Assembly (NCBI GenBank): GCA_937926205.1
Contig: CALEYL010000057.1
Coordinates: 1-22,622, forward strand
DNA: 22,622 bases
Source of the DNA: an uncultured Saprospiraceae bacterium
GTDB taxonomy: Bacteria > Bacteroidota > Bacteroidia > Chitinophagales > Saprospiraceae
Direction: 5' to 3'
Made by a program: the position numbers and the translations under genes. Shown piece by piece: positions 15,565-22,622 of the stretch. Every line of letters starts with the position of its first letter. Position 1 is the stretch's first letter. Under the pieces are notes generated by a model. The model saw nothing but the letters and a program-made list of their open reading frames with translations. It was not told where the DNA came from and searched no databases.

Positions 15565-15644
15565 ATTCTAGATATTAGATACTAGACCTTAGACCCGTCT
15601 AACATCTGAAGTCTAAAATCTAATATCTAACATCTGAGATCTAA
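15561..15644. repeat. Palindromic heptamer array between ftsA and ftsZ (5 + 7 units)
   Basis: Five 7-nt units of form YTAGAYN (15561-15595: TTAGATT, CTAGATA, TTAGATA, CTAGACC, TTAGACC) are followed without a gap by seven units of the reverse orientation NRTCTRA (15596-15644). The two halves can fold on each other; the best perfect stretch is 12 bp (15569-15580 with 15618-15629). The first unit contains the ftsA TAG stop codon (15562-15564). Confidence 0.92.
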
Positions 15645-15681
15645 AAAAGAGCAGCAGGAATAAAATTAAAAAGTCAATTTC

Positions 15682-15689
15682 TATCTTTA
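15682..15689 (+). promoter_or_regulatory. Possible ftsZ promoter, -7-like TATCTTTA
   Basis: Seven of eight positions fit TAnnTTTG, and the site lies in the 206-bp gap, about 82 bp before the preferred ftsZ ATG. No TTTG box is found 19-21 bp upstream. A dedicated ftsZ promoter is plausible because the gap holds a strong palindrome, but evidence is thin. Confidence 0.3.
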
Positions 15690-15770
15690 CGAGCGTCGGG
15701 CGCTTACTGATACTAAAGGAAACCTGTGAACGAGAAAACCACCCGACGAGCGCACCAAAAAAGAAACATT

Positions 15771-17231
15771 ATGTTATTCGATTTGCCAGGGAGCGAAAGC
15801 CCCATTATCAAGGTTCTGGGCGTAGGCGGCGGCGGCAGCAATGCGGTCAACCACATGTACAACCAGGGAATTATTGGTGTTGACTTTGCCATTTGCAACA
15901 CCGATGCACAAGCTATGGACACCAGCCCGGTGCCCACCAAGATTTCATTGGGCCCCTTGCTTACCGAAGGGCGGGGAGCAGGCTCAAAACCGAATATTGG
16001 TAAATTAGCCTGTGAAGAATCCATCGAAGAACTGCGTCGTTACCTGGAGAACAACTGCAAGATGTTGTTCATCACAGCGGGCATGGGCGGTGGCACTGGC
16101 ACTGGTGCGGCGCCAATCATTGCCAAAACGGCCAAAGAAATGGGCATCCTTACCGTGGGCATCATTACGCTGCCTTTCGGGTTTGAAGGGCGTCGCCGGC
16201 AGCAACAGGGTGGCGAAGGGCTGAGCGAGTTGAAAAAATACGTCGATACGCTCATCGTCATTTCGAATGACAAACTGCGCCTCATTTACGGCAACCTCTC
16301 CTTGTCCGACGCATTTTCACAGGCAGATAATATCCTGACCACTGCCGCGAAAGGCATTGCCGAGATCATTACGGTGCCGGGCTATGTGAACGTTGACTTT
16401 GAAGACGTGAACACAGTCATGCGCGACAGCGGGGTAGCCATTATGGGTACCGCAACGGCAGAAGGCGAAAACCGCGCCAAACGCGCCGTAGACGAAGCCC
16501 TGCACTCTCCCCTGCTGGAGGAAAACAACATCCAGGGCGCGCAGCACATCCTGCTCAACATCACTTCCGGAACGAAGGAAGTGACCATGGATGAAATCTT
16601 TGAAATCACCGAGTTCGTTCAGGAAGAGGCCGGCAACGGCACCGACCTGATCTGGGGAAATTGCTTTGATGAAAGGCTGGGTGAAAAAATCAGCGTGACC
16701 ATCATTGCCACCGGCTTTGAGCAGCGCCCGTCTAAACTGGCGCACAAAACGACTGCCGGTAACGACCGCATTGTGGTTTCTCTGGATGACGACGCCGAAC
16801 GTCAGGGGTTTCAAAAAAAAACGAAACTCACGGATATCGGCTTTGATGAGCCGGGCACAACCGACCATGCCACCACTTTTGAGTTTGACAACATTCGTTC
16901 TTCCATCTACCAGCGGAGCCGTTACAATTTTGACGAACCAACCGCCCGCAACGATTCCCGGGAACGGGATTTAAAAGCAGAAGAAGAGCAACGCAAACTA
17001 CAGGAGCGTGAAAACCTGCGCCGCGAACGCCTGCGCAGCAATGTGGTCAAGTTGAGCAATCCTCAGACCATCAACGACCTGGAAAGCGAGCCGGCTTATA
17101 TGCGCCGCGGCGTCAACCTCGATGATGTTCCAGATTCTGCTGAACCAGCCATGTCAAAATGGACCATCTCGGATGACGACGATCCGGAATTGCGTGAAGG
17201 CAATTCATTTTTGCACGATAATGTAGATTAA
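15771..17231 (+). CDS. ftsZ: Cell division tubulin homologue FtsZ
   Basis: A 486-residue tubulin-like GTPase that forms the Z-ring. Motifs are GVGGGGSNAVNHM (17-29), the tubulin signature GGGTGTGAAP (106-115), FGFEGRRR (136-143) and the T7 catalytic loop NVDFED (207-212). A charged, variable linker begins after about residue 325 and contains a Glu/Arg-rich run. The end NSFLHDNVD is the conserved C-terminal peptide of Bacteroidota FtsZ, which binds FtsA. I prefer ATG 15771 (MLFDLPGSES) because homologues start at a similar xFDLP; a GTG at 15726 would add 15 basic residues. A strong terminator follows, so it ends the cluster. Confidence 0.96.
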   Translation: MLFDLPGSESPIIKVLGVGGGGSNAVNHMYNQGIIGVDFAICNTDAQAMDTSPVPTKISLGPLLTEGRGAGSKPNIGKLACEESIEELRRYLENNCKMLFITAGMGGGTGTGAAPIIAKTAKEMGILTVGIITLPFGFEGRRRQQQGGEGLSELKKYVDTLIVISNDKLRLIYGNLSLSDAFSQADNILTTAAKGIAEIITVPGYVNVDFEDVNTVMRDSGVAIMGTATAEGENRAKRAVDEALHSPLLEENNIQGAQHILLNITSGTKEVTMDEIFEITEFVQEEAGNGTDLIWGNCFDERLGEKISVTIIATGFEQRPSKLAHKTTAGNDRIVVSLDDDAERQGFQKKTKLTDIGFDEPGTTDHATTFEFDNIRSSIYQRSRYNFDEPTARNDSRERDLKAEEEQRKLQERENLRRERLRSNVVKLSNPQTINDLESEPAYMRRGVNLDDVPDSAEPAMSKWTISDDDDPELREGNSFLHDNVD

Positions 17232-17258
17232 CCAATACGATTTTCCATCATCATTTGT

Positions 17259-17292
17259 AGAAGGCTTGCCATTAGGCAGGCCTTCTGCTTTT
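17259..17292 (+). terminator. Intrinsic terminator after ftsZ
   Basis: A 12-bp stem pairs AGAAGGCTTGCC (17259-17270) with GGCAGGCCTTCT (17275-17286). It has one T-G wobble and a 4-nt loop ATTA, and is followed by GCTTTT. It lies 28 bp after the ftsZ stop and marks the end of the dcw transcript. Confidence 0.88.
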
Positions 17293-17320
17293 GGAAAAAC
17301 CTGAAATTGTTGTATATTTC
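17290..17320 (+). promoter_or_regulatory. Promoter for the patatin-like gene, TTTG-N19-TATATTTC
   Basis: A -33 box TTTG (17290-17293) and a -7 box TATATTTC (17313-17320; one mismatch to TAnnTTTG) are separated by exactly 19 nt, the consensus spacing in Bacteroidota. Transcription would begin near 17327, about 37 nt before ATG 17364. The -33 box overlaps the T tract of the ftsZ terminator. Confidence 0.7.
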
Positions 17321-17363
17321 CCAATCCGCGCTGAATTGTACCAAACATACAAACACCGTAATC

Positions 17364-19823
17364 ATGGATAAGGAAAATAATGCCATTCCAAACTTGGAAA
17401 AAGAAAACCCGGAATGTAGTGAGGTTATCGGTAAGGAAACTGAAGTGCTGAAAGAAAGAAGAAAGCTGCTTTTTGGAGAAGCAGCGGCGAATGAATTTGA
17501 TCAAAACAGTTTCGGTCTTGCTTTGTCAGGCGGCGGCATACGATCTGCCACCATCAACCTGGGGTTCATGAAAACGCTCAACAAGCTGGGGCTGTTGAAG
17601 CGTGCAGACTACCTCTCCACGGTTTCAGGAGGCGGATATGCAGGCGCTTATATTCAGGCAACGCTGAAAGGATTGGGTTCGGAACTTCAACACAAAGACG
17701 AATCCATAAACGTTGATGATTGCTACGAAAAACTGTTTTCAGATGAGCACATCGAGCACATGCGCTCCCGCGGGGAATACCTGATTCCCGGCAAAGGCGT
17801 TATCAAGAATTTCAATCGCTTAGTGCTCATCGTCGCCTACCTGAGCAGCTGGATTATGAGTTTGCTCAGTCCCGCACTGATGATCGCCATTGCCTACAGT
17901 ATTTATGGCCTTGTCTCGACATTCGTAGAAATGGATTCGCAGCTATTTTACGAGTATTGCGCTTATGTCTTGACCATTGGCGCCTTTGCTTTCCCGGTAG
18001 TTTTAACCGCACATTACATCCTGAACCGGGTAGAAATTTATGGTTTGAACATTTCTTTATGGTTCCACAGAGCAGAAACGGTCCTTCTTATTGCCCTGGG
18101 CTTCGGCATTCTGGCATCGGCCATTGCAGCGGTAGGCCTGCAATACTCTGAGCATGGACAAAGCCTGCTGATGTATCTGTGCATAGGAGCCGGCGCCATC
18201 ATTCTGGGCTTTTTTGTCAACCCCAACGCCAGTAGTTTTCACCGTTTTTACCGCGCCCAACTCTCAGAGGCTTTTCTCAAATTTGCGGGAACCAGAAAGG
18301 ACCAAAACCTGCTGCTGAAGGATCTTTATCCCGACAAAATCGAAAAAGCCGGGGTCCAGGATTTGATTAACCCTTACCCCCTGATCAATACCTGCCTAAA
18401 CCTGCAGGCCACGAAAGACCCCAAATTTCAGGGCACCAAAACCAATGACTATTTTCTGTTGTCACCGCTCTATTGTGGCGCCAAACTGACCAATTACGTC
18501 GAAACAAAAGGTCACAACGGTTACAACACCATGACTTTACCGGCAGCGACCACTATTTCTGCAGCTGCACTCAACCCTGGCATGGGCATTTATTCCAATA
18601 AAATCCTCAGTGTTTTCCTCGCGCTGTTCAATGCCCGACTGGGCTATTGGACCTGGAACCCCATGAAAGGCAGCAAAGGCATCAACGCCATTTGGTGGCC
18701 ACCTTATTTTTTCTACGAGCTCCTTTCTCAAATTGGCACAGACAAAAAAATGCTCAACATTTCAGACGGGGGGCATATTGAAAATCTGGCCGTATATGAA
18801 CTGTTGCGGCGTAAATGTAAACTCATCATCGCAGTAGACGCCGGCGAGGATGCCCAATATGCTTTTTCGGATCTGGAAAACCTGGCCATTCGCTCCCGAA
18901 ACGAATTGGGAATAGAAATCCGGTTTTTAGAAGGACAGGATCCGGAAGACATCATTCGCCCCAAAGCTTCTTTTGCTTACTCCCGCAAACGCTTTGCCGT
19001 AGCCGGGCTTTACAAAATCTGGGAAGAATTCACCATGACAGTACCAAAAGGCAAAGGTACCCGGAAAGTAGAAGTACTGGTGAACTACAACCACAGTCCA
19101 CAACCCGGAGAAGAGGCATTCAGCGTGTGTATTAAAAAGGAAAAGAACCCGGAGCCGTCTATATTGAAACAGGCTAAAAAAGAAGCCAAAGAAAGGTATG
19201 AGCGGGAAAATCCGGGTAAAACTGGTCTCGAAAAACTCCGTACAGGCACATTGGTCTACGTCAAATCATCTGTGACTGCCCCTTTGGGAAAGCCGAATAT
19301 CACACCTCCCGAAGAAGTAAAAGAACCCAGTTTGCTGCAGCAATTGTTTTTGCTGCGCAAAAAGAAGAACCCGTCTGGTGACAGGAGCACAGACGGACTG
19401 AATTATGCTGTGTATAAATACAAGATTTACCACCCTGTATTCCCGCATGAGCCTACCTCTGATCAGTTTTTTGATGAGGTTCAGTGGGAAGCTTATTATC
19501 AGTTGGGGCAGCACCTCGCTATTGACATGCTCGGTGATCTTGCTTTTGTAAAGGCAGACCTTAGCTATTCTAATTTTGAGGAAAAAAGCACAACACCGAA
19601 CGTCAGTTTGAATGACCTGATGCTGCAGCTTGATCCAACCCTGGCTGAGGTGGAAGAACCGGTCGTACAAACCCGTGATTTGTCTTCCGACACCCCGCGC
19701 GGCATTGAGCCCGAATTGCCCAAAGCTGCAGAACAGGAAACGGCAGAAATCGAACAGGAAACAGTGGAAACCCAGCAGGAAGAGGCGGAAATCCAGCAGG
19801 AAGATTCTTATTACAAAATATAA
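17364..19823 (+). CDS. Membrane-embedded patatin-like phospholipase family protein
   Basis: An 819-residue protein with a split patatin domain. GLALSGGGIR (51-60) gives the oxyanion glycines. STVSGGGYAG (85-94) carries the probable nucleophile Ser88, in a TVSGG context where patatins usually have GxSxG. The catalytic-dyad Asp is Asp468 in SDGGH (467-471). Between Ser and Asp lie about four hydrophobic segments (roughly 152-188, 200-220, 238-258 and 267-285). A late FPHEPTSDQFFDEVQWEAYYQLG block is typical of this large patatin-like family. The C-terminus is Glu/Gln rich with imperfect EQET/QQEE repeats. It probably hydrolyses membrane lipid acyl esters, but the substrate is unknown. ATG 17364 is chosen because the promoter excludes the TTG at 17307. 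The gene has its own promoter after the ftsZ terminator. Confidence 0.88.
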   Translation: MDKENNAIPNLEKENPECSEVIGKETEVLKERRKLLFGEAAANEFDQNSFGLALSGGGIRSATINLGFMKTLNKLGLLKRADYLSTVSGGGYAGAYIQATLKGLGSELQHKDESINVDDCYEKLFSDEHIEHMRSRGEYLIPGKGVIKNFNRLVLIVAYLSSWIMSLLSPALMIAIAYSIYGLVSTFVEMDSQLFYEYCAYVLTIGAFAFPVVLTAHYILNRVEIYGLNISLWFHRAETVLLIALGFGILASAIAAVGLQYSEHGQSLLMYLCIGAGAIILGFFVNPNASSFHRFYRAQLSEAFLKFAGTRKDQNLLLKDLYPDKIEKAGVQDLINPYPLINTCLNLQATKDPKFQGTKTNDYFLLSPLYCGAKLTNYVETKGHNGYNTMTLPAATTISAAALNPGMGIYSNKILSVFLALFNARLGYWTWNPMKGSKGINAIWWPPYFFYELLSQIGTDKKMLNISDGGHIENLAVYELLRRKCKLIIAVDAGEDAQYAFSDLENLAIRSRNELGIEIRFLEGQDPEDIIRPKASFAYSRKRFAVAGLYKIWEEFTMTVPKGKGTRKVEVLVNYNHSPQPGEEAFSVCIKKEKNPEPSILKQAKKEAKERYERENPGKTGLEKLRTGTLVYVKSSVTAPLGKPNITPPEEVKEPSLLQQLFLLRKKKNPSGDRSTDGLNYAVYKYKIYHPVFPHEPTSDQFFDEVQWEAYYQLGQHLAIDMLGDLAFVKADLSYSNFEEKSTTPNVSLNDLMLQLDPTLAEVEEPVVQTRDLSSDTPRGIEPELPKAAEQETAEIEQETVETQQEEAEIQQEDSYYKI

Positions 19824-20660
19824 TCAAAGCATTTGCAGCCATTTTATTATCTGATGCCGCTCAGCATCCTCCCGAAAAACCCAACGCCCGGCATCCAAAT
19901 GCGTACCATCTTCAATGAGGTGGAAAGTCAGGTTGGCACCGGGGTTCTGTCCGGCTTGCCCGACAAATGAGTGCGCGCAAGTTGCCGGCACCAAACCATC
20001 GGCTGTTCCGTGTATGCACAAAACAGGCAGTCTTGCATCTGACTGCCCGGCATGCCATACAGGGTTAGCCTGCTGATACCGCTTACTGCCACGTTGCCCT
20101 GCCAAACGCAACAAAACAGGGCTCCATGGCATCTGGTCCAAGTCAAGCGGAGCGCCGCAGGCCAGGAGTCCAATCATCGGGCTTTCCGACAGACCCGCCT
20201 TTTTCCAAATAGAAGCATCCTGCGCCAAAATAGCTGCCATGTGTCCCCCTGCCGACATGCCGCCTGCAATCAATTTCTGGGTTTTACCGGCACTTGTTTC
20301 ACCATTAACCACCATGCCAAGCATGGCAACCAGGTCTTCGTGCAGGTGCGAAAAATGAAAAGCAGGAAGGCGACGGTAGGAAGGCAAAAAAGTCGTGTAG
20401 CCTAAGCTCGTAAAAAACTTCGCATAGCTGATGAATTTTTCAGGCGAACCGAAGCGCCAGGCGCCACCGTGGAAAAAAATCACAGCCTGCCCGGGATGGT
20501 TTTGTTTGTTTTCCGGAGGCATCGCACATAACAAATACTGTCTGGGGTGATCGCCATAGCTATGACGGGTGACCCGCATGCCGTTGTCGGGGACAGCTGC
20601 CATACTTGACCAATAGGATGGCAAGTTTAGGATTTCGTGCAGGGCGGTTCCTTTGATCAT
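19824..20660 (-). CDS. Alpha/beta hydrolase (HGGAW-type esterase/lipase-like)
   Basis: A 278-residue alpha/beta hydrolase from ATG 20660. HGGAW (64-68) is the oxyanion motif of the hormone-sensitive-lipase/kynurenine-formamidase branch. GMSAGG (134-139) holds nucleophile Ser136; probable Asp221 (HGTADGLVP) and His254 (EDGTHL) complete the triad. There is no signal peptide, so it is probably cytosolic; the substrate is unknown. An upstream in-frame ATG at 20723 would add 21 residues and overlap the neighbouring gene, and the frame is open to 20777. I prefer 20660, which leaves a 43-bp gap after the glycosyltransferase stop. The two minus-strand genes probably form an operon. Its stop codon directly abuts that of the convergent patatin gene. 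Confidence 0.85.
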   Translation of the reverse strand: MIKGTALHEILNLPSYWSSMAAVPDNGMRVTRHSYGDHPRQYLLCAMPPENKQNHPGQAVIFFHGGAWRFGSPEKFISYAKFFTSLGYTTFLPSYRRLPAFHFSHLHEDLVAMLGMVVNGETSAGKTQKLIAGGMSAGGHMAAILAQDASIWKKAGLSESPMIGLLACGAPLDLDQMPWSPVLLRLAGQRGSKRYQQANPVWHAGQSDARLPVLCIHGTADGLVPATCAHSFVGQAGQNPGANLTFHLIEDGTHLDAGRWVFREDAERHQIIKWLQML

Positions 20661-20703
20661 GGTTTGTTTTGTGCCGCTGAACGCCCGTTCAACTGAGTGC
20701 TCA

Positions 20704-22395
20704 TTATTCTGTCGAATCAACATTTGGCGACGCCGATACCGCTCGTTCAAAAAATACAAATCCGTTTTTGCGGCCAATTTCTTTCAGCTCAGGCGCCAAA
20801 GACATCAGCTCTGCCGCCCGATGAATCTTAGAAGCCACGTATACCGGGCGGTCAACAGGGCCCTTTAGTAAATAGTCTTTCCATGCCTGCGGGTCTTCCA
20901 GCGTCGGCTTCGCATCCGGGGTGATGTCGCCGTAATACAAATGCGCATAAGACTTATAACCATGCGTCAACAGGTAGCACCGTTCTCCTGCTTTGCTTTG
21001 GAAGAACTCTACGGCAGCGCGTTGCGAATAGCTTTCAACCCGGTTGATGTAAAAGACCAACGTCAGCATCACAAAAACAGCCGTTCCAAAAAACAGGACG
21101 GTATATCCTTTGGCGCGATGAGCTTCTTTTCCCATCCAGTACAAAGATAAACCCAAAACAAAGAGCAGCCAGATTCCCGGCAACATTTCCCAGCCCGTCC
21201 AGGACACAGCCGCTTCGAGGTTGCCCTGCGCAAAAGGATCGTTGAACAAAGGCTTGAGTCGCTCCGGGTGCATCATTACCCAGGGCAGCACGATGAGCAA
21301 GAGGGCGTAAAGACCTCCAATAAAGACAAGGCCCCCTTTCATCCATCTATTCAAGGCGATGCGCCCTTCGATCAGGTTGTACACTGCCGTCGCTGCCAGG
21401 AAGGTAAGCGGGAAATAGCACATGGACGAATAATGAACGATTTTCGACTTGACAATGGTGAAAAGGATGAGTACTACCCAAAACAAAAACAGCATCCATT
21501 TGCGGAAATCGAGCTGGTGCGCCAACGCAGGCGCCGGCATCGGAAACATAGCCCGGATCAGAAATATGGAAGCCGGAAAACAGCCAAACAACAACACAAC
21601 AAAATGGTACCCCGGAAATCCTGCGTGTCCGGCATCAGGGGTGCTGAACAGGCGGTATTGGTACTCGTTGAATTGGATGACCAAAGCCGGGCCGTTTTGC
21701 CAGATTTCAACGCCATACCAGGCCAACATGGCCAGGGTTGCCGCAAAAGTAAAAAAGAGAAACTGCGGCACATTTACATAAAACCGAAAACGCTGGTAAA
21801 CCCAATAGACGAACATCGTCAGCACAGCCAGAAGGTAGGCTACCGGTCCTTTCGTAAGGATGCCAAGCCCAAGCAAAAGACCGCCGAAAAAGAGGTAGGT
21901 CCAGCGATTGGCACGCAGTTCGATGTCTTCGTAGCGCTCTTTTTTCCAATAAGCCAGGATAAAAAGGTATAGTCCGGAAAAAATAAACAGGTTGAAAAGA
22001 GGATCAATGATACCCGATTTGAAATACAAAAAAGGCAATACGGAGCCAAAATACACGCCCGCCCAGATCAGGCCAAATTGATGGTCGTATAGCTTTCGGC
22101 CTATGTTGTAGAGCAAAACCAGGGTCGCGATGCCGCAAAGCGCATTGGGCAGCCTTGCGGCAAACTCCCCCACGCCGAAAGCGCTCATGGATAGCGCCTG
22201 CATCCAAAGAAACAAAGGCGGTTTTTCCCAAAAAGGGAGATAATTGATGTATACCCGCAGGTATTCGCCACTGCGCAACATCTCCCGTGCGGCTTCCGCA
22301 AAATTGATTTCATCCCAGTCAAAGAGGTGCGCGCCTCCGAGAAAAGGGAGAAAAAAAAGGGCCGCAATGAGAGCGATTAAAATGGAATATCTCAT
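20704..22395 (-). CDS. ArnT/GT39-like integral membrane glycosyltransferase
   Basis: A 563-residue polytopic protein with about 11-12 membrane segments and a soluble C-terminal part of roughly 100 residues. The first extracytoplasmic loop holds FDWDEINFAEAAREM (25-39), where the acidic pair corresponds to the catalytic Asp/Glu of GT-C enzymes, and FWEKPPLFLWMQ (55-66), the ArnT/PMT signature. Such enzymes move a sugar from a polyprenyl-phosphate carrier to lipid A, protein or other acceptors outside the cytoplasmic membrane. Donor and acceptor cannot be deduced here. The ATG at 22395 gives the typical short cytoplasmic start before the first helix. It is upstream of the alpha/beta hydrolase and probably cotranscribed with it. 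Confidence 0.9.
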   Translation of the reverse strand: MRYSILIALIAALFFLPFLGGAHLFDWDEINFAEAAREMLRSGEYLRVYINYLPFWEKPPLFLWMQALSMSAFGVGEFAARLPNALCGIATLVLLYNIGRKLYDHQFGLIWAGVYFGSVLPFLYFKSGIIDPLFNLFIFSGLYLFILAYWKKERYEDIELRANRWTYLFFGGLLLGLGILTKGPVAYLLAVLTMFVYWVYQRFRFYVNVPQFLFFTFAATLAMLAWYGVEIWQNGPALVIQFNEYQYRLFSTPDAGHAGFPGYHFVVLLFGCFPASIFLIRAMFPMPAPALAHQLDFRKWMLFLFWVVLILFTIVKSKIVHYSSMCYFPLTFLAATAVYNLIEGRIALNRWMKGGLVFIGGLYALLLIVLPWVMMHPERLKPLFNDPFAQGNLEAAVSWTGWEMLPGIWLLFVLGLSLYWMGKEAHRAKGYTVLFFGTAVFVMLTLVFYINRVESYSQRAAVEFFQSKAGERCYLLTHGYKSYAHLYYGDITPDAKPTLEDPQAWKDYLLKGPVDRPVYVASKIHRAAELMSLAPELKEIGRKNGFVFFERAVSASPNVDSTE

Positions 22396-22416
22396 GTAAG
22401 TGAGTGATGTTTTTTT

Positions 22417-22459
22417 AGTGGGCAGTCTTTTAGTTGGCAGTGGGCAGTTTTCAGTGTGC
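22417..22459. repeat. Heptamer run AGTNNNC, 6 units
   Basis: The units are AGTGGGC, AGTCTTT, (one extra T), AGTTGGC, AGTGGGC, AGTTTTC and AGTGTGC. Five of six end in C, and the phase is broken once by a single base at 22431. The run lies 22 bp upstream of the glycosyltransferase start, so it would be in its 5' leader if the promoter at 22521-22550 is used. Confidence 0.8.
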
Positions 22460-22520
22460 TTCTGATTTAGATTCGCAATTTTTGAAAAAAACTGATGAAA
22501 TTCTGAAAATCATGTTTTTA

Positions 22521-22550
22521 CAAAATAATTTTCCTTGCCAACTTTCCAAA
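22521..22550 (-). promoter_or_regulatory. Candidate promoter for the glycosyltransferase operon
   Basis: Read on the minus strand, TTTG (22547-22550) is followed after 18 nt by TTATTTTG (22521-22528), which has one mismatch to TAnnTTTG. Spacing is one short of the usual 19-21. The leader to ATG 22395 would be about 120 nt and would include the AGTNNNC heptamer run. The rest of 22460-22622 shows no gene. Confidence 0.4.
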
Positions 22551-22622
22551 GTGCTATCTTCATTCGCCTGGCAATCTGATCATCCTACCACAATACTCCT
22601 GCCAACTGAAAGACTGCGAACT

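Noticed and set aside
15726..15770. GTG start adding 15 residues to FtsZ
   Set aside because: FtsZ homologues start close to the xFDLP segment encoded at 15771; the added residues are basic and not family-like.
17307..17363. Upstream TTG start for the patatin-like protein
   Set aside because: It overlaps the -7 promoter element and precedes the predicted transcript start; the added residues have no family support.
21268..21972. Plus-strand open frame of 234 codons opposite the glycosyltransferase
   Set aside because: It is rich in Lys/Gln/His as expected from antisense of a membrane protein gene; no family resemblance.

Overview
The window is a Bacteroidota chromosome segment carrying an essentially complete dcw (division and cell wall) cluster on the + strand. 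The order is mraZ, rsmH, ftsL-like, ftsI, murE, mraY, murD, ftsW, murG, murC, ftsQ, ftsA, ftsZ. The assignment to Bacteroidota rests on four things: this gene order without murF or ddl, promoter motifs of the TAnnTTTG type with no Shine-Dalgarno sequences, a MraY with an enlarged extracytoplasmic loop, and an FtsZ ending in the HDNVD-type tail known from this phylum. A Saprospiria-like member is my guess from general protein style; the sequence alone does not prove it.

Layout. Positions 1-172 hold heptamer repeats. A PaaG-like enoyl-CoA hydratase/isomerase (163-942, minus) runs leftward, and its stop codon lies inside the heptamer array. A divergent control region (943-1212) holds a candidate promoter for that gene and, facing right, a three-decamer MraZ-box-like operator followed by a perfect TAnnTTTG promoter element. 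These two sites argue that mraZ starts at a GTG at 1213, not at upstream ATGs. Positions 1213-17231 are the dcw cluster, closed by a strong intrinsic terminator at 17259-17292. Right of it are a large membrane-embedded patatin-like phospholipase (17364-19823, plus, with its own promoter), and two minus-strand genes: an alpha/beta hydrolase and an ArnT/GT39-like glycosyltransferase.

How the genes work together. MurC, MurD and MurE build the UDP-MurNAc-peptide, with meso-diaminopimelate predicted from the DNPR motif of MurE. MraY and MurG make lipid I and lipid II. FtsW (SEDS polymerase) and FtsI (transpeptidase with a PASTA domain) polymerise and crosslink septal peptidoglycan. FtsL and FtsQ are the bitopic scaffold, FtsA tethers FtsZ to the membrane, and RsmH and MraZ are the usual leading rRNA methylase and transcriptional repressor.

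The coding content is conventional. The unusual material is in the junctions. Several unrelated sequence families all have a strict 7-bp period (1-28, 61-172, 13289-13316, 15561-15644, 22417-22459). A 19-nt element GGCAGAGC-N3-GCGCGAGC occurs three times, plus one variant, at dcw gene junctions. A 28-bp-arm inverted repeat sits between murE and mraY. I found no tRNA, rRNA, CRISPR array, insertion sequence or recognisable defence system.
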